From Cyrtodaria siliqua (taxonomy: Eukaryota; Mollusca; Bivalvia; Adapedonta; Hiatellidae), in contig JAWPHD010000006.1 of assembly GCA_037043455.1 (NCBI GenBank), positions 558,001-622,000 of the forward strand: a DNA stretch of 64,000 bases, written 5' to 3'. The notes beneath the pieces are model-generated. The model ran no database searches. It was not told where the DNA came from and saw only the letters and a program-made list of their open reading frames with translations. Each line of letters begins with the position of its first letter. Position 1 is the stretch's first letter. A program made the position numbers and the translations under genes. Of the stretch, positions 44,755 through 56,439 are shown piece by piece.

Positions 44755-45650
44755 TTTAGTCCCCCCACCGGTCCCGGGGGGACTATAGGACTGCACCCCG
44801 TCCTTCCGTCCGTCCTTCCAGCGGTCCTTCCGTCCGTCCTTCCGTCCGTCCTTCCGAATGCTTGTCCGGGCCATATTTTCAATACTATAAGACTTTGAGA
44901 TACCAAACTTGGTATGTGGATACATCTTGGGAAAGCGGTGTGTCGCGGACCAAAATAAGGTCACTGTGACCTTGACCTTGACCTGTGACCTCTGTCATAG
45001 AAAATGCGTAGACAATGCTTTTCCGGACCGTATTTTCAATACTATAACACTTAGAGATACCAAACTTGGTATGTGCATACATCTTGGGATAAAGGTGTGT
45101 CGCGTACCAAAATAAAGTCATTGTGACCTTGACCTGTGACCTCTGTCATAGAAAATGCTTGTCTGGACCGTATTTTCAATACTATAACACTTATATATAC
45201 CAAGCTTGGTATGTGCATACATCTTGGGATAGCGGTGTGTTGCGTACCAAAATAAGGTCATTGTGACCTTGACCTGTGACCTCTGTCATAGAAAATGCCT
45301 GTCTGGACCGTATTTTCAATACTATAACACTTAGATACACCAAACTTGGTATGTGCATACATCTGGAGATAGCGGTGTGTCGCGTACCAAAATAAGATCA
45401 CTGTAACCTTGTCCTTGACCTGTGACATCTATCATAAAAAACGCTTGTCCGGACCGTATTTTCAATAATATAACACTTAGATATACAAAACTTGGTATGT
45501 GAATAGATCTTGGGATAGCGGTGTGTCGCGTACCAAAATAAGGTTATTGTGACCTTGACCTTTGACCTCTATCATAGGAAATGTCTGGAAAATGCTTGTC
45601 TGGGCCGGTGGGGGACTATGGATTGTCTTGCAATTCTTGATGCTCTTGTT
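44755..45650 (+). repeat. Structured repeat element: hairpin, CCGTCC tract, TGACCT array
   Basis: It opens with a hairpin ('agtcccccc' against 'ggggggact' at about 44758-44785), then a 'ccttccgtccgtccttcc' tract (44800-44855). Five tandem units of about 140-155 bp follow. Each carries 'accaaacttggtatgtg', 'catcttggga', 'gcggtgtgtcgcg' and 'gtgaccttgacc'. It ends with 'tggattgtcttgcaattctt' and 'gatgctcttgtt'. The same unit and same terminal block recur at 52080-52840, so these are copies of one element whose core is a tandem repeat. Helitron-associated elements of bivalves have this organisation; assignment is inference. Confidence 0.8.
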
Positions 45651-45689
45651 AATTTAGTATTTTGAATGTTACCTATGATACACAGACTG

Positions 45690-45940
45690 CATAACCTTTG
45701 CTCACAGCTGAATTCCATTTTGTTTATTTCGCCCATTGTTGTCTGGTTTAGAGCAACGCATTTTGCTAGAAACTTGGGCCATACGCTGCCGGCCATGGAA
45801 TGGTGTACAAATACCGCATTGACGGTTCCATGTTCACCGTTATATGCATACCATCTTCGAGATGGCTCAATTGTATGTTAAATACTGAGTTCTGCTCAAC
45901 CCGGGGCTTTTCGCGAGACTGCAATATGTTTTCCATGTAT
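45690..45940 (+). repeat. R4-related repeat
   Basis: 'acgcattttgctagaaactt', 'ggttccatgttcacc', 'gagatggctcaa' and 'tctgctcaacccgggg' match 22830-22975 (right end of R4) in the same orientation. Confidence 0.7.
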
Positions 45941-47425
45941 TGTGTTCGACGATTTCCAAATTTCTCCTTTCAGACTTTTATGACAATAAGGCTACCGCCT
46001 TGGATGTCGTTTATTGCGAAGTGACTAATGTAACTTAGCACTAGTTAATATGCATACATAGTATATATCCCTAGATTCCCGACATTATCCAAAATGGATT
46101 TTTGTAGAAGAAGACATATCGGCAGTGAACACGTAAGGAAATCACCAGAGACTGGCTAATTTACGTCTACCGGTTATACACAAATAGCAGAAAACTGCAA
46201 TTTATATTCAATGCCCTTGTTCATTGAACGATGTAAATGTTGACGTTATTGGAACTGACGTTGATTACATGTCCATGTATGCCGCATTTGAACGAGATAA
46301 TTATCACATTGATTCATTTGATTTGATATTTAAAAAGATTAGTTGTGTACTCTTTGGGGATGCTACAGATCGTTTATTTCGAATTCTTTGCATTATGAAG
46401 TGTTATGTTGTAGTTTGATTTTGTAAAGATTATTATGATATAATTTGTTGAAATACTCTAACATTTGAAACCGTCTGACGCGATATTTTGTAAAGTCCAC
46501 ACAACATAATAAGTCACAAACAACAAACATGCTCAATTAATGAATTGCTCTGTTTCTTTCTAAAATATATTTGTGTAACGTAAATATGGTGTTGATGAGT
46601 TGAAATACAGCCATACATACTTTGCATAATGAGTAAAAAACAACATCGTTGTACGATTTGTTTTGCATAAATATGTGACTAGATCTAACATGTCTAAGAT
46701 GTTTTACATTAAGACCTGTCTAAACTACTAATCATGTGTACAGTTGTCCTAAGGCTCCACTGGTATATAAGTAAAAACAATGAGAGAATCTGAGCTAACT
46801 GATAAAATGTATGATTTGAGATGTTTCTTTAAGATTAACAAAGTGTTTGGTTGATGTATCGGTATGGGTATATTGATCCAAATCTTAGTTCCGTTGACAG
46901 AGGTGCATAAAAATGAGTATTTGGACTCTTAGGTTCTCGAAACTGATATCAGGTTTCTGTTAAAATATGTAACTCAGATATATACCTGTGATAGATTTCC
47001 GTACTATACGGGTGTATAAATATTTAATGTATACTCAGTTGCAAAAGAAAGTGGACACTGAGTTTTGTTTAGATTTAATTGTATAAAATGTTTTTAGAAT
47101 TAATTTGACAAATTCCAAGATGAATATGCCATGTTTGGTACCAAATGTTTTATCATTCCATGGCCAATATCATGTTGTCATTTGTTTTTCAATAGGTTGA
47201 ATCATTAAGGGACTGTCGTTTGATAAAGAGGATAGACAGTAAAGTAAAATGTTCGAAGTGACCGACGCTGAGACAGCTTTATTGTTAAATTATTAATCAT
47301 TGTGCAACGCACTGTATATTTAGTGGTTGACGCTTCTGAGTGTGAACACAAGTACATGTTGATGTCTAACAAAATCCTGAAAGGGACGGTAACGGTGAAT
47401 GTCTTCAATCTTGTTCTTGTCGTTT
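45941..47425. other. AT-rich stretch, no gene seen
   Basis: Short frames (for example 46224-46418, plus) have no recognisable similarity. No repeat could be identified. Confidence 0.5.
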
Positions 47426-47429
47426 CGTG

Positions 47430-48060
47430 CCATTAACGGTTTACGGCTTCTGCCAAGTCATTGCGTACTTGCTTTGTGACTTTCTCGGAAGTCGTTGCTT
47501 TTAATGCTGGCTAGTTATTTTTACAGGATTATAGCTTGGCGGGGATTTCTTTATTTGCACGGATTCGTTCATTTGGGATGACAATAAGACAATAGTATGG
47601 TTTAGTGCACCTTAGAACCCGGTAACCATTACATGGTCTCGCCTTAATTCCATTAAGCTGTTAAGCGATGAAAATGATTATATTAGCAGGATTTTATATC
47701 AGATTGTTCGACATGAAACACGTATAAAAAACATTTTTACTGAAAAAATGCAATAAACTTTAAAATTAAAATTACCTATTTTAAATGTTTTAATTCTATA
47801 ATATGCCAACTTTTTAATAAGAAATTAAGGTTTTATTTCATACCCCGGCCATCCCGTTTTCTCTTCTTGGAGAAGGAGCTGGCTGGGGTATGAAAGTTAA
47901 TACTCGGACCCTGTAATGAAACCGAAAGTACCCCTATGCGTTTCTGGTGTCACTTATTGCTTCTACTGTTCCTTGTAATTGTTGCTTGCTTGGAATGCTT
48001 GTGTTTGGTTGACTGTGTCGTGTGAATGTTACAGTTTCTGTTAAGCAGTGACTTGTCTCC
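47430..48060 (+). repeat. R1 copy split by an R3 insertion
   Basis: The R1 5' portion (about 47430-47640: 'cttctgccaagtcattgcg', 'cggggatttctttatttgca', 'ggtttagtgcacctta') is followed by R3 and then the R1 3' portion (about 47965-48060: 'ggaatgcttgtgtttggttg', 'gtgaatgttacagtttctgt'). Confidence 0.65.
47645..47920 (+). repeat. R3 hairpin-containing MITE-like repeat, copy 2
   Basis: Parallel to 34970-35235. A terminal hairpin ('cataccccggccatccc' against 'gctggctggggtatg') precedes 'aaagttaatactcgg'. Confidence 0.7.
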
Positions 48061-48295
48061 CCTTATAATTTTATCCAAACAACTTAGTCCCAAATAATTG
48101 GTTCACCTCTCTTTTGTTGCAGTTGTTTATTTATTTGATCAGCATGTAATTTTAATACATTATTATGACATTATATTAGTCAAAACTAAATTTTATTAAA
48201 AAATACATGAATTGATTTAAAGAAAATGTTGTTGTTTTCTGAAATGTGATCGCTTTAATATAAAAGGCATTCTCGTATTCATTCAAGTATATATA

Positions 48296-49199
48296 CGAGG
48301 GTGCTTCAAAAATTTCTGTCACTAGGCATATATCCTTTGAACTGGATATTACACTGATATAAAGTAGTGTATTTATAGTACTACTGGGTTCGCTCTCTTA
48401 AATTCCACAACAAAAATGAAAAAATTCTGGTTATTTATACCCATGAATTACACCCTCCCCCCCACTCCTCTGAAAATGTCCTTGTTACAAAACGTTGTAC
48501 AAATTATTTGAATAATTCTATGCTATTAAATTTTCTTGTACGCCATCTGTTGTTATCCGCCCATAATCCATGAAAATGATTGTCGAGAATTAGGAAAGGT
48601 CTTGCTGCAAACCAGATATGAGTGAATGCATAACCCTTAATTTTAGCAGAAATAACACTGATTTTCTTCATTTTGTTTACGGAAATGTTATAATATCTTT
48701 TAAATGTCGTAATTATTCTCATAGTATTAATATGTTTTCACAAATCCTAGTCCTTCAGTGTTTCAATTTCATATTCAACACATTATTGTAGAAGTTTGTA
48801 CAATGTTTAGTGAAAATACACGTTATGTTAAAATGTTAATTTCCAAGACAATGCCTTTTCATCTACCATGCTTAAATTATAAATCTTGTAATACACAGAT
48901 ATAACTGGTAATGTATGAGAAATGTCAAAGGTCTTCGACAAGTACTTAACGAGAAACAGGCATTTAAAAAAGTAACAATTAACATACCTGAAAAAACTCA
49001 GGATAAAAATGCCTCAGTGTGTATAAGTGATGTGTATTAAATGTTCCATAACTTTCGTCACACAAAAGATACAGCATTCTTTTTACCATCAATGGAATGG
49101 TATTGAAACTCTCTTTCATGTGATACCAAACATCAACACTCACAATGAGCACATAATTGTTAAAACGCTTTAGTGACAGAACTTATTGAATGACCCTCG
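48296..49199. mobile_element. Mariner-like non-autonomous transposon (904 bp)
   Basis: Terminal inverted repeats of about 28 bp ('cgagggtgcttcaaaaattt' at the left; complement of 'acttattgaatgaccctcg' at the right, both with 'ctgtcacta') are flanked by TA on each side (48294-48295 and 49200-49201). TA target duplication and CGAGGGT termini fit the mariner/Tc1 superfamily. I see no transposase frame inside. Confidence 0.8.
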
Positions 49200-49201
49200 T
49201 A

Positions 49202-50116
49202 GTTATCTTTTAATCCATAAACTTAAACATATCTCATGTTAGATCTAGTTCAATATTGAACGCAGACCAAGTCACATTTCATTTATGTTGATTACACACA
49301 AATATATATTATTTATTTGTAGGTGTGAACAAAACCACACGAGAGTATGAAAACGATCGTTGTTTTGTTTCGGTACCGTTTCAATAATTGTCAACGTTTC
49401 TGTTCTCCTCGATGACGAATCGTCCGTCGGAGCCTTAACAATTATCTTGATATATCACTGCGCGAATGTAAACAACCAATCGCATGTTTAATCTACTGGG
49501 AACGATTATTGTATACCAAATCGATCGTGCCGTCGTCTGCCTGTCTGGTGCATCTCTTTGTCAAGAACAAAGGGGAAATAATATGCCGATATATTAACGA
49601 CATACTGCACATTCGACATAAAAGTCAGGTAGTGACAGAACCTGCGTGTATACCAAGTATAAAACCAGATTTTTTATATAATTATATCTGACTTGGATCA
49701 CCCTGATAAATTCCGTGTATATAATAAGGAAATGATCTTCGGAATTAAATAACTAGTTTCAGATTGATTGAATATGTTAATTAGCTATCCCGCCAACAAT
49801 AGTCAAGTTTTACAATATATATTTAAGGAAAAAAGAAACGCTACTTTTTTTAGGGTCAGTATATATGAAGTGTTATTTGTTTAAGTAATATTTTGTTAAT
49901 TTAGTGATCGAAAATCGTCACCAATACCTCCACCATATTTCATTTTAAAAACTCTTCTTTAAGTAAAACATGAAGTACACAATTTAACAGATACACGTGA
50001 TGCACGGGTTGTGGCATATGTACTCGGGAACACATGCCACGTTCTGTCTTAATTTGTCGCATAACATAATTTATCTACAATCTACTGTTTTTGTCAAATT
50101 TAGTAAGTTTTTCTCT
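49202..50116. other. No gene seen
   Basis: AT-rich; a 60-codon frame at 49509-49691 resembles nothing I know. This may include the eroded 5' end of the Tc1 relic that follows. Confidence 0.45.
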
Positions 50117-50375
50117 ATGCCACGTTTACGTAAAGAGGAGCGTGAAGACACCGTCAGTAAGCCGTTGAACGAAATTGCGCAGCGTTTGACGTCTGTCCAT
50201 ACTGGCGTGCATATATGCCTTATAACAAGACTATTCAACGTCTGAGAGAGACTGTATTGACCAACAACCGTTCTAAACAATGATGTCCAGGTGTTACGTC
50301 ACGTCAATTTGACGCATATTTTCGTCTCAAGCAGCTACGTCAGCGCTTTCGCAGCCTAGCAAAAACCACATTAAA
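50117..50375 (+). pseudogene. Tc1-type transposase N-terminal (helix-turn-helix) relic
   Basis: An ATG (50117-50119) starts 'MPRLRKEERE'. After a frame change near 50205 come 'YNKTIQRLRET', a stop near 50280, and 'GVTSRQFDAYFRLKQLRQRF'. These match the bipartite DNA-binding region of Tc1 transposases ('TIxRLRxR', 'VTTxRQDxxIRL..LR.RF'). The DDE catalytic domain is absent downstream. It is a decayed fragment. Confidence 0.6.
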
Positions 50376-50779
50376 ATAATCATGAAACCACCGTGAACAT
50401 AAAGGGTCCTCCTAACAACTGAATACGTGCATTGACCTTTTCTAACCGACTTTGTATATGCTGCCCGTACTATACGATGTAACGATTATGAACGTTTATC
50501 TGACACTCAGGTTCACACAAAATTAGCGGAATATTAATGTCAGACATAAATACTGTGTACTGAAATAAAATTATAGTTTTCAGTTAAACGCACGTCAAGA
50601 CATTTGATGCACGCCAAGATATTTGCTTAATAATACAGCGTTGCGATTCTTTTTTTCCTTTAGTATATGTACACCGTTTCTAAACTTACTGACGACGAGG
50701 TACATGTATATAATTATATATATATATATGTGTGATAAACCTTATTAATACAAAAGACCAAATGGCCTATCTGTATACA

Positions 50780-52072
50780 AATACAAATACAAATACAACT
50801 CATGTGTATAGCGCAACAATTTTATAATACAATATTCTTTAGCGATTCACACAGTTCATAAATATGTACAGTCATATATTCACAAGACAACCACTACGGT
50901 TCAGTCATTCAGTTATAAAACTTTGTAAACAGGTGTGTCTTCAGTTTGCTTCTGAAATTATTTTCATCTGTGACACACTTTAAGTCTTTACGTAGAGCAT
51001 TCCACCATGTTGGGCCAACCACAGCTACTGATTTGTCAGCAATTCTGGTTCTTGTTCTAGGAACAACCAAATAAGTCTCATGTGATGATCTTAATTTGTT
51101 CTTTCCCTGAAAACGATTGAACAAAACCCTCAAATAAGATGGAGCTGTTCCGTGCACAACTCGGAAAACCAGGACTAGTATTTTGAACATAAGTCTTGCC
51201 CTTATAGGCAGCCAGTGAAAAGATTTAAGAATTTCGATGCTAGATTGGTCATATGAAGCATTGATGACAACTCTGGCTGCATGGTTTTGAACTTTCTGAA
51301 GTCTATCAATCTGATAGGCAGGGATGTCAGTGAAAAGTCCATTGCAAAAGTCAATATGCGAATGAATAAGTCCATGTACTAATATCTCTGTTGATTTTTG
51401 TGAGAGATGTTTGCGAATTCCTTTCAGATTTCTCAGCTGGACATGTGCAATTTGACATTTCTTTCTGATATGTGTGTCAAAATGTAAAGTACTATCCATA
51501 TGTACCCCCAGGTCTCTCACATGATCGACACACTTCAATTCACATCCACCAACATTAACACTTGAGATGTTAATTTTTGCTAACTGATACTTAGTTCCAT
51601 ACATAATAATTTCGGTTTTAGAGTTATTCATTTTTAACTTGTACTTTGTAATCCACGTAATTATATCATTTAGACAATCACTGAGCTGTTGAAGAACAAT
51701 AGTCTCATTCTGAACATTTCCAGCTTGAATTCTGAAAGCAATTTTATGGTCATCAGCTTAGCCATAGAGATAAGCATGATATTTCCGTACAACCCTGTTT
51801 AGAGCAGCAATATACATGGTAAAAATGATTGGATCCGCACAGGAGCCCTGTGGGACACCGAATCTCAGGGGTTCTGTATTGGAAGATGATTTATCGACGA
51901 TTACTTTCATTGTCTTTTCAGTCAAGTAGGATTCCACCCATTTTAATTGAGTTTCTTTAATACCAAAGTCATCCTGAACAATTTGAAGCACGATTGGAAT
52001 GTCAATTGTATCGAATGCAGCACTTAGGTCAATAATAACAACTATTGTGACTCGGTTGTTGTTTACTGCAAT
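50780..52072 (-). pseudogene. Jockey-superfamily (CR1/L2-like) LINE, RT and 3' end
   Basis: The minus strand encodes the RT palm ('VVIIDLSAAFDTID', 'GVPQGSCADPIIF') and the YADD region, where TAA replaces the codon between G and ADD ('LYG' stop 'ADDH'). The same frame continues into the thumb and C-terminus ('MNNSKTEIIMYG', 'LGVHMDSTLHF', 'HWLPIRARLMFKI', 'PTWWNALRKDL', 'KLKTHLF') to a stop at 50909. About 110 bases of 3' UTR end in three to four 'atttgt' units near 50780-50800. It is 5' truncated at ~52072, where the TGACCT array begins. The single stop in the active site makes it inactive; the thumb is otherwise intact. Confidence 0.88.
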
Positions 52073-52079
52073 ACTATAA

Positions 52080-52840
52080 CACTTAGAGGTACCAAACTTG
52101 GTAAGTGGATACATCTTGGGAAAGCGGTGTGTCACGTATCAAAATAAGGTCACTATGACCTTGACCTTGACCTGTGACCTCTGACATAGAAAATGTTTGT
52201 CCGAACCGTGTTTTCAATACTATACCACTTAAGAGATACCAATCTTGGTACGTGAATACATCTTGGGATAGCGGTATGTCTCGTAACAAAATAAGGTCAT
52301 TGTGACCTTGACCTGTGACCTCTGTCATAGAAAATTATTTTTCGGACTGTATTTTCAATACTATAATACTATAATACAAACTTGGTATGTGAATACGTCA
52401 TAAAACAGCGGTGTGTCGCGTACTAAAGTAAGGTCATTGTGACATTGACCTTGACCTGTGACCTCTGTCAAAGGAAATGCATAGACAATGATTGTCCGGA
52501 ACGTATTCAATACTATAACATTTAGAGATATCAAACTTGGCAAGTAAATACATCTTGGGATAGCGGTGTGTCGCGTACCAAAATAAGGTCATTGTGACCT
52601 TGACCTTGACCTGCGATCTCTGTCATAGAAAATGCTTGTCCGGATATTTTTTTCAACACTATAACACTTGGAGATACCAAACTTGGTATGTGAATACATC
52701 TTGGGATAGCGGTGTGTTGCGTACTAAAATAAGGTCATTGTGACCTTGACCTTGATCTTTGACCGCCATCATAGAAAATGTCTGGAAAATGTTTGTCTGG
52801 GCCTATGGATTGCCCTGCAATTCCTGATGCTCTTGTTTAT
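52080..52840 (+). repeat. TGACCT-rich tandem array, second copy (about 5 units)
   Basis: Units of about 145 bp ('acttggta', 'catcttggga', 'gcggtgtgtcgcg', 'gtgaccttgaccttgacctg') are the same as at 44.9-45.6 kb and end in the same block, 'gccctgcaattcctgatgct' and 'cttgtt'. Its left side meets the LINE truncation point. Confidence 0.85.
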
Positions 52841-52849
52841 CATATAATG

Positions 52850-53800
52850 TCAAAAGATATCTGTCTGATGTGAAAAGTACTTATACTTACCATGACTTTT
52901 TTGTTTTATTCACATTTACTGTAAGTTTCCATTTAGTACAATAATCATGCAAAATATTTAAACCATCCTGTAAACCGCTCCCGTGTTCTAAAAAGATAAC
53001 TATGTCATCAGCGTATAGAAGTAAACATAACTTTAACATACCCATATTAATTTCCAATATCCCTTTCAAATAAAAGTTTCCTTAAGGTCATTCAGATACA
53101 TGGAAAACAAAAATGATGACATACATTCACCCTGAGCGACCACCAGAAAACATGTATATGCTTGCTCAACTGATTCTCATATTTATGACGTTATTTAAGA
53201 TTTTCCCCCTTATCTCAGTCTTTATGAGTGTACACCATACTATATCTCTCACAATAAAAGCAAAAGCTTTGGTAAAATCAATAAAGGCGACATATACTTT
53301 TTTTGTTATCATTCAACAAATGGGATATTACACCATGTACAATAAATATAGTATCAATAGTTCCCATACGTCTTCTATAAACTTGATATTTATGCGCCAA
53401 ATCGTTTAATCTGTTGTTTAAATCCATGTAAAAGGTTTTCCCAAAGTACTAAGTAAAGTTATGTCTCTATAATTTTCCGGTTTATCAACATCCACCTTTT
53501 TGTGCAATGGTATGCCATAAACTTCTGACCATTTTTCTGGGAAATAGCCTATGTCTACGATTGTGTTGAACAATTTACTTAAATAACCAATTAAAAACTT
53601 GATCCCATACTTACAAAAATCGTTAATGAAAAAATACGGCCCTCCTGAACGGTTTAAACCTAATTCCCTGCATGCTTTGCTTATTTCACCGTGTGTTATT
53701 TTGTTATATAATTCTTCAAACATGATTTGTATTTCACCATTTAGATATCTTTCGTTAAAAAATCATCTTCATCTGGTTAAAAAAACAACGATTCTGGATT
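52850..53800 (-). pseudogene. Older LINE: internal RT fragment
   Basis: Minus-strand frames give 'GYFPEKWSEVYGIPLHKK', 'VDKPENYRDITLLST', 'VYVAFIDFTKAFAF' (motif A), 'VAQGECMSSFLFSMYLND' and 'LLYADDIVIFLEHG' (motif C), then 'YCTKWKLTVNVNKTK'. Several frameshifts and stops separate these motifs. The 3' part is missing at about 52850. The 5' side is interrupted at about 53803 by the poly-A end of the L1/Tx1-like element, so this is the older element. Confidence 0.75.
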
Positions 53801-54054
53801 ATTTTTTTTTTTTTATTTGATAATTTTATTTAGACACTTGTGTACATACATACATGATATAAATATGTGTACATGCATACATGATATAAATACAAACACA
53901 TTTTAGGCAAAAATTGCATATAAGAATACATTCGATGAAACTAGATTGAGAATAACAGACATGGAATGAAATCTGTACAAACTAAAGTAACATTAATATA
54001 CACCTTTAAAGCATCAGTATTAAAAGGTGGAATAAACGTTGTGAATGTTATGGT

Positions 54055-54645
54055 TTAATTGTTAAAGATATTATTCACAGTGTTCCATCTCGCCTTAATA
54101 GCATTAGATTTCTTTTCAGGGTACATATATAATGAGAATAATTCAAGGTGTTTATATCTCTTCAAATGCTCAATAAAAACGCTATCATTTGGGAGACATT
54201 GTTTCAGTTTACAGGAGTAGACATAACTTTTAAAAATGAGAAGACAAATATTAATTATCGAGTGAATGACGTTTTCATTCTGTTCAACATATAGGAGGAT
54301 TTCCTGGGGCTTTATTTGCACATCAATACCACATTGATTCTTGATTTTTTCAAAAAAACGTAAAAGGACATTTTTTGGATACATACATTCATAAAATAAA
54401 TGTAAAACTGTTTCTTTCGAGTTGTTACAAAACGTACAAAGTTCTGTTTCGGACATTTTGCACTGATAAAGTTTGGCATTGGTAAACAAAATACGATGAA
54501 ATATTTTGAACTGCAGGCTCTGCAGATAGGTATCATCAGTTATTTTAAAATTTTGTTCGTATAACATTTCCCAGTCCTCAGTTTGTAAGGCTATTCCAAG
54601 TTCTTTATTCCAATTTTTGCTGGGATTTGTTAGGTGTTTCTGCAA
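54055..54645 (-). pseudogene. L1/Tx1-like ORF2 C-terminal segment
   Basis: A 196-residue frame overlaps the end of the RT frame in another phase. It has 'LQSLQFKIFHRILFTNAKLY' and a Cys/His motif 'CTFCNNSKETVLHLFYEC', the zinc-knuckle-like C-terminal motif of Tx1/L1-group ORF2 proteins. It ends at 54055 and is linked to RT by a frameshift near 54650. Confidence 0.8.
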
Positions 54646-56416
54646 TATTTTTTAAGAATTCTGGATTAAAAGTAAAGTTAACCTTTTTTGTTGCCTTTAA
54701 TTTGTTGATATTTTTATTTATAGGATGTTCAATTCTAGTTTCATGTTTAATACTTGTTTTCCATGTATTTGGAATTGCATTGAGTAGACCATAGTATATA
54801 GTAAATGGAATCCGTATGTCATATTTATCTGAAAATTCTGTATAGGACAATAAGTTGCACTGTTCACTAACAATGTCATTTATAAAGAACAACCCCTTTT
54901 GACAAAAAGCTTTAACGATATTTAAATCCCAGGTTAAAGCAATATTTGAGTTATAAAATAAAGGTTCTGATAAAATTTCAATTGCGTTTGTTATACATTC
55001 ACAGTCTAAACAAGCCCATGAATGCATTACATTTTTCCAAAAACTATTTTGATAGTTTGCTATTTTATTAATTCCATCTTTATGGAGATACCACACTTTA
55101 TATCCACCAAACTCGTCTAGATCATTTAGAACAAGTGTTTTCCACGGTGAGAATATTTCAGGATCTAAAAGTTTTTTAACCCATACGAGTTTCAGTGACT
55201 GGCTTAGTGATTTTATATGTGGAAACTTAAGACCACCGTTTTTTATTAAATTTATTATAACCGTTCGTTTAATCTTATCCATTTTCCCCGACCATAAGAA
55301 ATTAAGTAAAATATTTTGAAATTCTTGGAAAATATGATCTGGGGGGTCAGGAAGGACAGTTAAGCAGTCAATTATGATGGGAAGTGCAAGCGTTTTGATA
55401 ACTGTTGTTTTGCCAATAAGCGTAAGATTTCTAAAAGACCAGTCGTTTAACAGATTTTTCATTTTATTAAGTTTATCATGATAATTATTTATAAAATAGT
55501 TGTCTTTATCTAAGTTATAAGTTATTCCTAGAATTTTAAAATCTCCTTTATAATTCCAGATCACTGGTTTATCAGTATGAAGTTTTTCGCGACAACCTTT
55601 TCTTGCTCCTATCCATATAATTTGGGTTTTGTCAAAATTTACTTTTAAACCGGAGCAAAGGTAAAATTTGTCCACTATTTGAAGGGCATTATTTAATGAT
55701 TTTTCATCATCCTCCAGAAAAAGAGAGGAGTCATCAGCATATTGGTTTAATAAATATTCAGAGTCTCTTACACGTATACCATTTATATCGGGGTGATATT
55801 TCAAAGCAGCACTTAAAAATTCAACACATATTATAAAAATATACGGCGAAAGAGGATCGCCTTGTCGAACACCTCTTTGAATTGAAAAAAAATCTGAACA
55901 ATGTCCGTTATTCAGTACGCAACTAGATACATTATTATAAAAAGTGTGAAACCAGTTTAAAATTGAATCTCCAAGATTAAAGAAACGTAAACATTTTTCT
56001 ATAAATTTCCATTCTAAACAATCGAAAGCTTTTTCAAAGTCTAGTAAAACAAGAAGTCCGGGTATATTTTCTTCATCACATTTTAAAATAAGGTCAGATA
56101 TAAGTCGTGTTAAATCACCCATTTGTCGTCCCTTTAAAAACCCTGTTTGACTTTCCGATATTAGTTTTGGGAGTATTGATTTAATTCGATTGGCAATAGC
56201 TGAGGACGCAATTTTCCCATCCACATTTATAAGCGAAATAGGTCTCCAGTTTTTTAAATGCAGTTTTGATTTACCTTCCTTAGGAAGACAAGTGATCACA
56301 CTTTGCCTTTGAGTAACTGATAACGACTTGAACTCGTATCCTTGATTCAAAGATCTAACCATAAAAAATACCAATATCTTTCCAAAAGAATTTATAAAAT
56401 TCAGCAGTAAACCCAT
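54605..56416 (-). pseudogene. L1/Tx1-like ORF2 reverse transcriptase segment
   Basis: A 603-residue frame with RT motifs in order: 'NWRPISLINVDGKIAS', 'QTGFLKGRQ', 'LVLLDFEKAFD' (D126), 'RGVRQGDPLSPYIFIICVE' and 'QYADDSSLF' (D228, D229). All catalytic Asp residues are present. Motif style (RGVRQGDPLSPYIF) points to the L1/Tx1 group. The first ~15 residues are out of frame with the family: the true upstream coding ('SPGLDGFTAEFY') lies in another phase, giving a frameshift near 56365. The protein would reverse transcribe element RNA at the nicked target site. Confidence 0.9.
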
Positions 56417-56439
56417 CTAAACCTGGAGATTTATCATTT

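Noticed and set aside
44033..44906. Minus-strand frames of 140-147 codons
   Set aside because: They are translations of the tandem TGACCT units and the CCGTCC tract.
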